Source of the DNA: Haberlea rhodopensis
Lineage: Eukaryota > Streptophyta > Magnoliopsida > Lamiales > Gesneriaceae
NCBI GenBank assembly: GCA_907163345.1
Contig: CAJQUN010000513.1
Coordinates: 310,001 to 374,000 of the forward strand
Direction: 5' to 3'
DNA: 64,000 nucleotides
Translations under genes and position numbers: made by a program
Part shown: one piece after another, positions 1-9,739 of the stretch
Position numbering within the stretch: the first letter of the stretch is position 1
Layout: each line of letters starts with the position of its first letter
Notes under the pieces: model-generated
The model's input: only the letters and a program-made list of their open reading frames with translations
Told to the model about the DNA's origin: nothing
Database searches by the model: none

Positions 1-224
1 CCTGTGTATCTTATTTCTGCACTCGTTCTTTCTCACTAGCCATCGAGCCGTTCTTACATACAAGAACAGACCGTTCCGCACTTATATTTTCAGTGGTCTG
101 TTTTGTACAAGAATTGATTAAGAAACAGATTTCTTTCACTAATCCGAAAGAAATCACGAAGGATTAATTTTTAGAAGGAGTGTTCATTCACCCCCCCTCT
201 AAACACTCCGGACCGATCCTAACA
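1..224 (+). repeat. Copia-1 5' LTR, 3' part only
   Basis: This stretch is identical to 18551-18781 apart from the C-run (7 Cs near 190-197 against 14 near 18741-18754). It ends in CCTAACA, the inverse of the TGTTAG that opens the 3' LTR, and the PBS follows at once. Confidence 0.95.
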
Positions 225-241
225 AGTGGTATCAGAGCAGG
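225..241 (+). other. Copia-1 primer-binding site (initiator tRNA-Met)
   Basis: TGGTATCAGAGCA at 227-239 lies 2 nt after the LTR end and is complementary to the 3' end of plant initiator tRNA-Met, the usual minus-strand primer for this group. Confidence 0.93.
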
Positions 242-271
242 TTATCTTAATCAGCTAAATCACTCGAGTTG

Positions 272-1606
272 ATGGCATCATTCAACAAAATTCCTATGTT
301 CTCAAAAGAAGACTATGATGATTGGAGAATCAGAATGCAAGCTCACCTGGCAGCTCAGGATGACGACATGTGGTTCGTCATCACTGATGGACCAATGAAG
401 ATCCAAAAAATAAATACAGCAGTCGCCATTACCGGTGGAGAACCACAAATGGTAGAAAAGGACAGATCCCTCTGGACGAATGAGGAAAGAAAGAAAGCAA
501 ATCTCGATAATGTGGCCAAAGACATCTTGTTCAAGACTTTGGACAAGAACATGTTCAGCAAAATCAAAATGTGCTCTACTGCCAAAGAAATTTGGGAGAA
601 GATAGCACAGCTATGTGAAGGCAACGACCAGACCAAAGAAAACAAGTTAACTGTTGCTCTTCAAAAATTTGAGAGCATAAAGATGAAAAGTGGAGAAACT
701 CTAAATGAGTTTGATGAAAGAGTCACCGGCATCATAAATGAACTGAATGGTCTGGGGAAGGAATATTCTAACAGAGAGATCGCTCTGAAAGTGATGAGAG
801 CTCTGCCAAAGGAATGGGATGTTAAGACCATTGCCATGAGGGAATCAAAAGATCTTAACAAGGTTGAAATTCATGATCTGTTTGCAGATCTTAAGGCCTG
901 TGAGTTTGAACTGATAAGCAGAGGTGAAGCAGAGCCATTCATCTCTCAACCAAACAAGGCCCTGGCAGCCATTCCAGACCAGATCGCTTCAACATCAGAC
1001 CGATCTGCTGAACAGATAAGTAACGATGCTATGTCATTATTTATCAAGAAATTCTATAAATTTATGTCTAAGAATAAGAGGAACTTCAAACCCTCTCATC
1101 ATTATAAATCAAGAAAAGATGATACTGTTAATGATCAGGCTTGCTACAATAGTGGTAAGACCGGACACTTTATTGCAGATTGCACCAGACCGAAGAAAGA
1201 AGAACGGAAAGAGAAGCATCGTGATGATAGAAAGAAGAAGCACTACAAAGACCGCAAGAATCATGGAAAATCCCAAAAAGTCCTAGTAGCTGAAGAAGGA
1301 AACAGCAAATGGGCTCAGACAGACTCAGACTCGGAAAGCTCTGAATACTCTTCCAGCGAAAGCGAAGAAGATATTCAATGTCTTATGGCAGACGAAGAGA
1401 TGAGTCAGACAGACGAGGTATATGATATTAATTCAAATGAATTTACACGAGAAGAGCTCATGTCCGCACTACAAGACATGGCTAATGATTATATAATCTT
1501 AGCTGAATCATTTGAGAAGAATAAAGTTAAAGTCAGTGATCAAATGGATGAGCACAACAAACCAAGCTGCTCTGAGCAGGGTGAGTGCAAAAATCTCCAG
1601 ATCTAG
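272..1606 (+). CDS. Copia-1 gag, main open segment
   Basis: This is the capsid/nucleocapsid protein of the element, which packages element RNA in cytoplasmic particles. I take ATG 272 (MASFNKIPMF) as the start, 48 nt after the LTR. Residues about 5-220 match the copia gag family (UBN2 type: FSKEDYDDWRIRMQ, then helices). A CCHC zinc knuckle follows near 1142-1183, but its second cysteine is serine (CYNSGKTGHF), so zinc binding and RNA packaging are probably weakened. A basic KKEERKEKHRDD stretch and an acidic serine-rich stretch follow. TAG at 1604-1606 ends the ORF, yet the same frame stays open to 2224, so this stop is a secondary nonsense mutation. Confidence 0.85.
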   Translation: MASFNKIPMFSKEDYDDWRIRMQAHLAAQDDDMWFVITDGPMKIQKINTAVAITGGEPQMVEKDRSLWTNEERKKANLDNVAKDILFKTLDKNMFSKIKMCSTAKEIWEKIAQLCEGNDQTKENKLTVALQKFESIKMKSGETLNEFDERVTGIINELNGLGKEYSNREIALKVMRALPKEWDVKTIAMRESKDLNKVEIHDLFADLKACEFELISRGEAEPFISQPNKALAAIPDQIASTSDRSAEQISNDAMSLFIKKFYKFMSKNKRNFKPSHHYKSRKDDTVNDQACYNSGKTGHFIADCTRPKKEERKEKHRDDRKKKHYKDRKNHGKSQKVLVAEEGNSKWAQTDSDSESSEYSSSESEEDIQCLMADEEMSQTDEVYDINSNEFTREELMSALQDMANDYIILAESFEKNKVKVSDQMDEHNKPSCSEQGECKNLQI

Positions 1607-2224
1607 CTGAATAAGCTGAAAATCTCTTATGATCAGCTCCATGAAGAAAATAAGAGAATTAGCACACAAAATGCTAAGCTCTCACATATATTCAAAACAT
1701 GGACAAAATCCAGAACATCCTTGGAAGAATTACAAGAGGTTCAAAGAAACGTCGGTGATTTCACCGGCATAGGCTTTGACACCAAAGAATGCACCAAAGA
1801 TGAATCTGAGCTGTTGCTGGTAAAGAATCAAGTCAAACAAATGACATTTGTTAAATCCAGCACAGTATATGAAACTGAAGCACCTAAGATTCAAACAGGA
1901 GTCTCTTACGTGAATCAAAATCTGAGAAAAGGAATTGGTTATGTTGACCAAGCCAAAGAAAAGGCACCAGCAAGATTTGCGTCTATCAGACCAAATCCAA
2001 AGGTGCAAGATCGAAGGCAAGGAAGACAATATAATTACTATAACTCAAAACCGATTCAACGAAGATATAGACTACCTTATGAAAATCAAAGGTTTTCACA
2101 GCGCACACATTATCACACACAACATCGAAACAGACCAGCACACAGCACACCCTACACACACAAGCCATTGAAGCTGATACATGTGTGGGTTCCCAAAGGG
2201 CTAATCCGTTCTGGACCCAAATAG
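1607..2224 (+). pseudogene. Copia-1 gag C-terminal region beyond the premature stop
   Basis: It is in the same frame as gag. The part before 1721 reads as a charged, heptad-like helical segment (KLKISYDQLHEEN). The rest is lysine/arginine- and glutamine-rich and ends in WVPKGLIRSGPK, the kind of linker that copia polyproteins carry just before protease. TAG at 2222-2224 closes the frame, and protease continues in another frame, so at least one more frameshift separates gag from pol. Long coiled-coil gag tails are typical of Sireviruses (family knowledge). Confidence 0.75.
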
Positions 2225-2256
2225 GATTGGGTACCAACAATAATTATATTTGATGA

Positions 2257-3099
2257 CAGGTACCGAAGAAACTCGCATCAGACTGGTATTTGGACAGTGG
2301 GTGTTCCTGTCACATGACTGGAAACATCGAGCTGCTGTCTGAAGTGACAGAATGTATTGGACCCAAGATCATCTTCGGAGATAACTCAAAGGGTAAGACC
2401 GTGGGCAAGGGTAAGATTGTCCATGGTAACATTATTATCAATGATGTGCTGTTAGTTGAAAATCTGTGCTATAATCTGATCAACATAAGTCAACTCTGTG
2501 ATAATGGTTATGCTGTAGAATTTCACAAACACACTTGCACTGTTAAATCATCGGACGGTATAACCATGCTCGTAGGAATCAGGAATGGAAATACATATAA
2601 GATTAACAGGAATCATGCTCAACCTGATAATCCTACTTGCTTCATCGCTAACAATGATAATAAACATTGGCTGTGGCATAAGCGTTTGAATCATATAAAC
2701 TTTAAGACCATTTCCAGCCTGTGTAAACATGATCTAGTTATCGGTCTGCCCAAGATCGATTTTGCTAAGGATAAGATCTGCGAAGCTTGCCAAATGGGCA
2801 AACATATCAGATCATCCTTCAAGAACAAGAATGCCAAATCCTCCTCCAGATGTTTAGAATTACTGCATATGGACTTGTTTGGTCCTATACCAATAACAAG
2901 TTTAGGGGGAATGCGGTATACTCTTGTTGTTATTGATGATTACTCACGCTTTACATGGACTATATTTTTGAGCAGTAAAGATCAGACCGGTCCGAAGTTG
3001 ATCAAGCTGCTGAAACGAACTCAGAACGAGAAATCATCCAGTATAGACAGGATTCGTAGTGACAAAGGCACTGAGTTTTCAAATCAGAATCTTGAATAA
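2257..3099 (+). pseudogene. Copia-1 pol, N-terminal part: protease and start of integrase
   Basis: The aspartic protease has its catalytic DSG in WYLDSGCSCHMTG (Asp at 2293-2295). Pre-integrase and the zinc-binding domain follow (HWLWHKRLNH ... CEACQMGKH, an HHCC pattern near 2665-2800). The integrase core opens with its first catalytic Asp in LLHMDLFGP (about 2869) and its second in RSDKGTEF (about 3060). TAA at 3097-3099 interrupts the core before the catalytic Glu; the same frame continues on the other side. The frame has no start of its own, as expected for a gag-pol polyprotein. Confidence 0.88.
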
Positions 3100-5326
3100 T
3101 TTCTAGAAGATCATGGAATCAAGCATGAGTTTTCAGCCGCTCGAACTCCTCAACAGAACGGAGTTGCAGAACGAAGAAACAGAACGCTCAAGGAAGCAGC
3201 AAGAACAATGCTTGCTGATTCTGGCATTTCGCAAAAGTTCTGGGCAGAAGCTGTAAACACTGCTTGCTACACTCAAAATCGATCTATGATTAACAAGAAG
3301 CTGAATCTCACCCCCTATGAAATATGGACTGGTAACAGACCGTCTATTTCTCACCTTCATGTGTTTGGCTGCAAATGCTTCGTTCATAACAATGGTAAGA
3401 ATCATCTTACAGCATTTGAAGCTAAGTCAGATAATGGAATATTCTTAGGATATTCATCAACTAGCAAAGCTTATCGAATTTTCAATAATCGAACCTTAAA
3501 TGTAGAAGAATCTGTTCATGTAGTTTTTGATGAATCATTATGTGTTGAGGGCAACAAAGATTCAATTCAAAATCAGATGGAAAATATCCATCTCGAAGCT
3601 AACAGTGATGATGAGATTGTAGCTAACAGGTCAAGAGACAATCCACCAGAACCAGAAGTACCAGACAGATCGGATCAAGCCATTGAAGCTTCCCCAGATC
3701 GAGCTGATCCGGATGTTCCTCACTCAAATGTTAAAGCAGATGCTGATCATGCTGCTACCGTTCATCCGACCGGACCAGACAATCCAGAGTCAAGCTATCG
3801 ATGGACTAAGAAGCATCCACCTAATCTAGTGATTGGTAGTCCCTCTGCACCGATCAGAACCAGAGGACAGATGATGGATGAGTTCACTCATGCTGCCTTC
3901 ATCTCAACTCTGGAACCCAAGAAGATCGATGAAGTGTTGACTGACTTCAATTGGATTAAAGCAATGCAAGAAGAGCTTAATCAATTCGAACAAAATCAAG
4001 TTTGGAGTCTGACCCCCAGACCAAGCGATCTGCCTGTTATTGGAACCAGATGGGTCTTCAGAAATAAGCTAGACGCAGATGGAACTGTGGTTAGAAACAA
4101 AGCCAGACTGGTGGCACAGGGATTCAGACAAGAAGAAGGAATCGACTTCGATGAATCATTTGCACCAGTCGCCAGACTTGAAGCTATCCAAATATTTCTT
4201 GCATATGCTGCTTTTAAAGACTTCAAAGTATATCAGATGGACGTCAAAAGCGCCTTTCTTAATGGAAAGCTTCAGGAAGAAGTCTACATTGAGCAACCAC
4301 CTGGATTTCAGAACCATTTGTATCCTAATCATGTATATCTACTGAATAAAGCAGCGTATGGTCTGAAACAAGCTCCAAGAGCCTGGTATGACACTCTATC
4401 TCAATTTCTGCTGAACCATGATTTCCAGATCGACTCAGTAGATAAAACTCTATTTAAATTTATTAAGGGGGAACATACCCTATTAGTTCAGATTTATGTT
4501 GATGACATAATCTTTGGGTCAACTAACCCCAAATTGTGCGAGAAATTCTCTAAGCTAATGCAGGGACAGTTTGAGATGAGCATGATGGGAGAACTTTCAT
4601 TCTTTTTGGGTCTCCAAGTAAAACAGCTCAGCAATGGCATATTCATCAATCAGACCAAGTATACCAAAGAACTCCTCAAGAGATTTGGAATGGAAACATG
4701 CTCAACTGCATCAACTCCTATGAGTCCCACAATCAAGTTAGACAAAGATGAAGGGGGAACAACAGTTGAAGTAACCATGTATAGAGGACTAATCGGATCG
4801 CTATTGTATGTTACAGCGAGCCGGCCTGATATTATGTTTTCAGTCTGTATGTGCGCCAGATTTCAGTCAGAACCAAAGCAATCACATTTTATTGCTGCCA
4901 AGCGTATTCTGAAATACTTAAAAGGATCTCAGAACGTTGGTCTTTGGTACTCCAAAGATTCAAACTTCAGCCTGATCGGATACTCAGACACAGACTACGC
5001 TGGTTGTAAGATTGATCGTAAAAGCACCAGTGGAACATGTCAATTTCTAGGTGAAAGATTGATCTCTTGGTTCAGTAAAAAGCAGACATCGATTGCCACG
5101 TCCACAGCTGAAGCAGAATATCTAGCTGCTGGAAGCTGTTGCGCTCAAATGCTCTGGATTCAACACCAGCTCAAAGACTATGGCATCCAAGCTGTTGACT
5201 CTCCTATATTCTGCGACAACACAAGTGCAATCACTATAACGTATAATCCAGTTTTGCACTCTCGAACAAAGCACATTGATATACGTCATCACTTTATTCG
5301 GGATCATGTTGGCAAAAAGGAAATTC
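3100..5326 (+). pseudogene. Copia-1 pol, C-terminal part: end of integrase, reverse transcriptase, RNase H
   Basis: It is in frame with the preceding segment. The integrase catalytic Glu is in TPQQNGVAERRNRT (about 3150-3185). An acidic linker follows, then RT from about 3950 (RWVFRNKLDADG, ARLVAQGF, the QMDVKSAFLNG block) with the active-site YVDD at 4495-4506. RNase H carries SDTDYAGC and STAEAEYLAA. All RT motifs I looked for are present. The frame is cut after KKEI by LARD1; the remaining codons are at 14352-14469, and across the single target site the reading frame is continuous. Confidence 0.92.
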
Positions 5327-5654
5327 TGTGATGACCTGGGATTGGAGATGTTAATCCCAGAGTGTTAATAACCCCTAAAGATGCTTTACGTAGCGATTTG
5401 GAGTTTAATCGCGGTGTTGGGCCTTCTGGGCTCGTCTATTTGAGTAATTGGGATCGTTGGATCTCGAGGTTGAGATTGTATTCTCATTTCGGTGAAAACC
5501 TGTAAGTTGGGTTTTTAATGCGTCTCGGGATCTCGGGTGCTTGGTGTGGGCACCGGTGGGGGGTTTTTGAGTTAGAGAGAGAATTTTTGAAAACAGATGA
5601 TTTTTAATGAATCATGATGTATTTGTGGGGCTATTAGTATTTCGGGGTATTTTG

Positions 5655-5663
5655 CTATAAATA
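5655..5663 (+). promoter_or_regulatory. LARD1 5' LTR TATA box
   Basis: CTATAAATA stands about 30-35 bp before the GC-rich leader. The same box is at 12132-12140 in the 3' LTR and, inverted, at 61358-61366 and 54937-54945 in LARD3. Position and conservation fit the U3/R boundary. Confidence 0.75.
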
Positions 5664-5689
5664 CAAGTTGAACCCGAGATTTTTATTAA

Positions 5690-5975
5690 AAATTGCATTT
5701 CAGCCCCACCTTCCCTCCTTCTCTCTCTCCCCGCCGAAACCCGCCTGCTACAGTTCCCCCGCGCAAGAAAACGCCGCGCCCGCCGCCGTCCGGCCGCCGT
5801 TCGGCGCGTGCAACCTATCACCGGCTTCGTCTCGACGAGACGCACCTTTCCCCTCCGTCAATTCGAAGTTTCATCGCGGTTTGAGTTCGGATTTTACAGA
5901 AGAGCGGCGATCCCCAAATTCTAGGGTTTGTCGATTTTGGTCGATTTTCCTTCCGATTTTCGATTGGGTAACGTT
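5690..5975 (+). promoter_or_regulatory. GC-rich, gene-like leader in LARD1 LTR with telo-box and candidate splice donor
   Basis: Downstream of the TATA box lie a CT-rich stretch, a strongly GC-rich block (about 5755-5870), a telo-box (CTAGGGTTT near 5921) and ATTGG|GTAACG near 5965. This looks like the 5' leader of a plant housekeeping gene. LARD2 has ATTGG|GTAAT at the equivalent place (22326, 28089) and LARD3 has ATTGG|GTAACC. The 152-codon frame here is kept between the two LTRs only because they are young copies; I do not call it a protein. Confidence 0.5.
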
Positions 5976-6581
5976 CTTTACCTCTTTTTCGTCCCTCTCA
6001 TGTAATTCCCTGCTTTATTTGGTGGATTTATGTTCGAATTTAAAGAACTTTAAGGGTTCGAATTTTAAAGGCTTGTTTGGTTCGAATCTATGCATTTTTT
6101 CGTGGGTTAAGGTTCGAAAATTGTGATTTTTGGCAGGGGTGTGGCGATTCTTGTTATGGGTCGTTTATTACATGTTTTAGATGTATAAGGATGTTTAATT
6201 GTGTTCGAATTTATGGCTTTGAATTCGAATTTTGGGGATTTTTGGCAAGGGTGATGATTCTTGCTATTAATGGTTTAATTCACTTTTTAGTTGAATTATG
6301 GTGTTTAATTTGGGTTCGATTTGTGAGATAAGGGTTCGAAAAATTGTAGGGTATCCTTGAACAATTTTCGTTGTTGTCTCATTCGTTCCCCTCCCTGTAT
6401 GTACTCTGCCCCGGGTCTTTTAAATGATTTATTGTCGTGTGTTGACGATATGTTGAGGGTTATGGGTGTGCTTGAGCATGGGTTGCATGTTCGTAAATAA
6501 TCGTGAATTATTTATCGTGTTAGCACATCATTCCTCGGGGCATGGAACTCGAGCAAGGTTTGGCTCGGACTTCGAGGATTT

Positions 6582-6603
6582 AAGGTACGTTTAGCGTACG
6601 AGC
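6582..6603 (+). promoter_or_regulatory. GTACG/CGTAC hairpin on a candidate splice donor, LARD1 5' LTR
   Basis: AAG|GTACGT (intron would start at 6585) overlaps the inverted repeat GTACG-TTTAG-CGTAC. The same motif is at 13028-13042 in the 3' LTR. Related hairpins occur in five other LTR families in the window (see findings). Splicing is inference. Confidence 0.5.
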
Positions 6604-7192
6604 ATAACTTAAATGATGTTTTACAAGTATGATGCATGATTTAAAATACATGAAATGCTTTACTATGATGGCACCGTGACTTGGTTACGTTATGTTGAAT
6701 CACATGGTGAAATGCTTGGTGCCGCTATGAAGCGAGCAAACGATGGGTGTGGTCGCTACGGAGCGAACACCAGTAGTATGACGCTACTTTGAAGTAAGAA
6801 ATGAAAATGTGGTGCTGATTAGATATCTAGGATATCTGTATTTTATTCCCTATTGGTAATGAATAGGAACAGAGACGTAGTTAATCAGAGAAGTGATTAA
6901 CTAGTATCGGAAGTTAAGGAAGTCCCAATATGATATCTAGAATTACGATAATTGCTAGATAAGGAAAGATGTTATGAAATGTTGTTAATTCGAAACTGGT
7001 TAGGGTTAACCAATATGATGATTAACTGCATATTCAAGATTTGATGATTTATCTGTTTTGAGAACAGGGTTATTACAGGGGTACGCTAGGATGAGGATGA
7101 TACCATCCAGGAAGTGTCACATATGTTCCACAATATTTACATTTTCGTAAATTATGTATTATGTCATTATGATTATGAAATTGTGGAATTGG

Positions 7193-7245
7193 TATGCTCA
7201 CCCCGTTGGGGGCTGTCTCTGTTGGGACAGGTGAACAGGTACATC
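7193..7245 (+). promoter_or_regulatory. Acceptor-like conserved block, LARD1 5' LTR
   Basis: TATGCTCACC is followed by a G/T-rich tract and GGGACAG|GTGAACAG. Near-identical blocks are at 13637-13690, 23492-23543 (LARD2), 53405-53460 and 59825-59880 (LARD3, minus strand) and 62740-62790 (solo LTR). CAG|G after a T-rich tract fits a 3' splice site about 650 nt after the AAG|GTACGT donor. Confidence 0.4.
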
Positions 7246-7907
7246 GATGGCTTTGGAGATGAGCTCGAGCTGTTGATTGGATGTACTCCCAGGATCGCGG
7301 TACCAGGGCTTGATGGAGCACGGTATCGTATAGAGTACCTTTATGTACATATATACCTATGATGGTTACACACATATTCATGCTGCTCGCATGTGAGCAC
7401 GATTATACTTGTACATGGGTTGTATATAAAGGCATGAGCCTTTCTCTCTCTCATTCTATGTTACATGCAATTAGAGGTAGAATTGCTAAAGGTTATGAGA
7501 GTCATTAGTGTATGTGGGTGTTGAAACCCACTTTTGTTGCCATATGTGTGGTGTTATCCCTGGCTGGGAATTTACTTGATATTGATGTATTCTGATGAGT
7601 ATTATGTTTCCCTGGCCGGGAATTATGTTGTGTGTTGTACTTTTATTTCGGGATAGCTCTATTTATGGGGAGACTCTGCCCAAATTTTTATAAAAGTCCA
7701 CAATGTAAAAAGTGGTGTAATGGGCGAACTCTATGAGTCTCTTGTTGTTAGGATGGTAAACTTTTAACATGGTATGTTAAAGAAAACTTTGTAATTGCCA
7801 TTCAATGGTATATTACCATCGGAGTTCCCGAATGATTTTATGGAAAGTATGTGCCACACAAATTGATTAATACACTAATCAAGGGTTAAGTATTTGGGGT
7901 CCTTACA

Positions 7908-7928
7908 TTAGTGGTATCAGAGCAGTGG
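7908..7928 (+). other. LARD1 primer-binding site
   Basis: TTAG then TGGTATCAGAGCA (7912-7924) directly follows the 5' LTR; initiator tRNA-Met primer. The flanks (TTAG before, GTGGTT after) are the same as in gypsy-P. Confidence 0.92.
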
Positions 7929-8494
7929 TTGCTCATTGGGGCTGTTGAGGGCCTAGGAAGCTATTGATAGCACATATTTATGCATGATGGCATTAATGTT
8001 ATACGACATGACTAATTGTTTATGTGCTTTTATGATATGAGAAGTGGTATTGCTAACCATTGTGGTTGCAGGAATCGTGTGGAACACGATAGGATGGCAT
8101 TAATAGCGATGTCTAACACTCTATATGCTACGTGCCAAGGAACCTGATTTTGGAAGAAAATCAGGGAAAAGAAAGATATGATGTATTGTCTGAGGACAGA
8201 CTGGGTAGACAACCGACAGTGGAATACTTCGGTATGGTCTCAATTATTAATTGAATATACTAATGCGTTTGTTCATGTAATGCTCAAGCAAGGAAGGTAC
8301 GTAAGAAACGTACGAGCATCAAACGGTAACATATTCCTAAACTATGACCTTGCATTGATTGCATGAGTATATATGATGATGTTTACGATGATGTTTACGA
8401 TGATGATGATTATGATGATGTTTATGATGATGTTTACGATGATGTTTACGATGATGATGATCATGATGATGTTTATGATGACGTATATGAGAGT
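7925..8494 (+). other. LARD1 internal domain, first non-coding part
   Basis: No coding potential seen. A perfect GTACGT-AAGAA-ACGTAC inverted repeat sits at 8297-8313, preceded by GGAAG, so it repeats the LTR donor/hairpin motif inside the element. From about 8361 to 8485 the DNA becomes a GATGATGTTTAC / GATGATGAT simple array. A histidine-rich frame on the opposite strand is only a product of that array. Confidence 0.7.
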
Positions 8495-8754
8495 GGGTAA
8501 GATGCCCCTGTGGTAAGATGCCACACAATGTTTATGATATGGCAAGACGCCATATGATTGGGTAAGATGCCCCTGTGGTAAGATGCCACACAATGTTTAT
8601 GATATGGCAAGACGCCATATGATTGGGTAAGATGCCCCTGTGGTAAGATGCCACACAGTGTTTATGATATGGCAAGACGCCATATGATTGGGTAAGATGC
8701 CCCTGTGGTAAGATGCCACACAGTGTTTATGATATGGTAAGACGCCATATGACA
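8495..8754 (+). repeat. 65-bp tandem repeat, 4 copies
   Basis: Units start at 8495, 8560, 8625 and 8690. Each holds three short inverted repeats around a shared spacer: GGG-taagatg-CCC, TGTGG-taagatg-CCACA and ATATGG-caagacg-CCATAT. Stems differ between hairpins but stay complementary. Confidence 0.93.
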
Positions 8755-9660
8755 GGGTAAGATGCCCATATGGTAAGAGACCATACGATGTTATTATGTG
8801 GTAAGACGCCACAGGGTAAGATGTCCATATGGTAAGAGACCATACGATGTTATTATGTGGTAAGACGCCACAGGGTAAGATGCCCATATGGTAAGAGACC
8901 ATACGATGTTATTATGTGGTAAGACGCCACAGGGTAAGATGCCCATATGGTAAGAGACCATACGATGTTATTATGTGGTAAGACGCCACAGGGTAAGATG
9001 CCCATATGGTAAGAGACCATACGATGTTATTATGTGGTAAGACGCCACAGGGTAAGATGCCCATATGGTAAGAGACCATACGATGTTATTATGTGGTAAG
9101 ACGCCACAGGGTAAGATGCCCATATGGTAAGAGACCATACGATGTTATTATGTGGTAAGACGCCACAGGGTAAGATGCCCATATGGTAAGAGACCATACG
9201 ATGTTATTATGTGGTAAGACGCCACAGGGTAAGATGCCCATATGGTAAGAGACCATACGATGTTAATTATGTGGTAAGACGCCACAGGGTAAGATGCCCA
9301 TATGGTAAGAGACCATAGATGTTATTATGTGGTAAGACGCCATAGGGTAAGATGCCCATATGGTAAGAGACCATACGATGTTATTATGTGGTAAGACGCC
9401 ACAGGGTAAGATGCCCATATGATAAGAGACCATACGATATTATTATGTGGTAAGACGCCACGGGGTAAGATGCCCATATGGTAAGAGGCCATACAATGTT
9501 ATTATGTGTGGTAAGACGCCACGGGGTAAGATGCCCATATGGTAAGAGGCCATACAATGTTATTATGCGTGGTAAGACGCCACGGGTAAGATGCCCATAT
9601 GGTAAGAGGCCATACGATGTTATTATGTGGTAAGATGCCACAGGGTAAGATGCCCATGTG
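8755..9660 (+). repeat. 59-bp tandem repeat, about 15 copies
   Basis: A clean 59-bp period is visible through the middle of the array; late units carry small indels. Each unit again holds three hairpins: GGG-taagatg-CCC, ATGGT-aagag-ACCAT and TGTGG-taagacg-CCACA. The array is related to the 65-bp repeat just before it. Short ORFs on both strands are by-products of the repeat. Confidence 0.93.
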
Positions 9661-9739
9661 CATGAATATGAACCAGGGAAAATGAAAAGAAGTTAATGAA
9701 TAACCAGCAAGCTTACTCAGCTATGATTTCGTACATTTA

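Larger units (their letters stand above)
5327..7907 (+). repeat. LARD1 5' LTR
   Basis: It runs from TGTGATGACC to GGGGTCCTTACA and matches 11805-14351. Differences I saw: about seven substitutions, three single-base indels, and 33 bp (about 6336-6370) that are missing from the 3' copy; these indels account exactly for the 34-bp length difference. LARD3 keeps the 33 bp, so the 3' LTR lost them. The LTR holds a TATA box, a GC-rich leader, candidate splice signals and CGCT/AGCG hairpins (6721-6800). Confidence 0.95.

Noticed and set aside
5668..6126. 152-codon ORF in the LARD1 LTR, repeated at 12145-12603
   Set aside because: It is conserved only because the two LTRs are recent copies; the LARD3 homologue is open in other pieces, composition follows the GC-rich leader, and no domain is seen.
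8337..9641. Repetitive minus-strand ORFs (histidine-rich; YHIITSYGLLPYG-like) over the LARD1 arrays
   Set aside because: They arise from tandem DNA repeats whose unit lengths (59 and 65 bp) are not multiples of 3, so no protein repeat is kept.
8495..9660. Resemblance to a CRISPR array
   Set aside because: No unique spacers: the whole unit is repeated, inside an LTR element of a plant genome.
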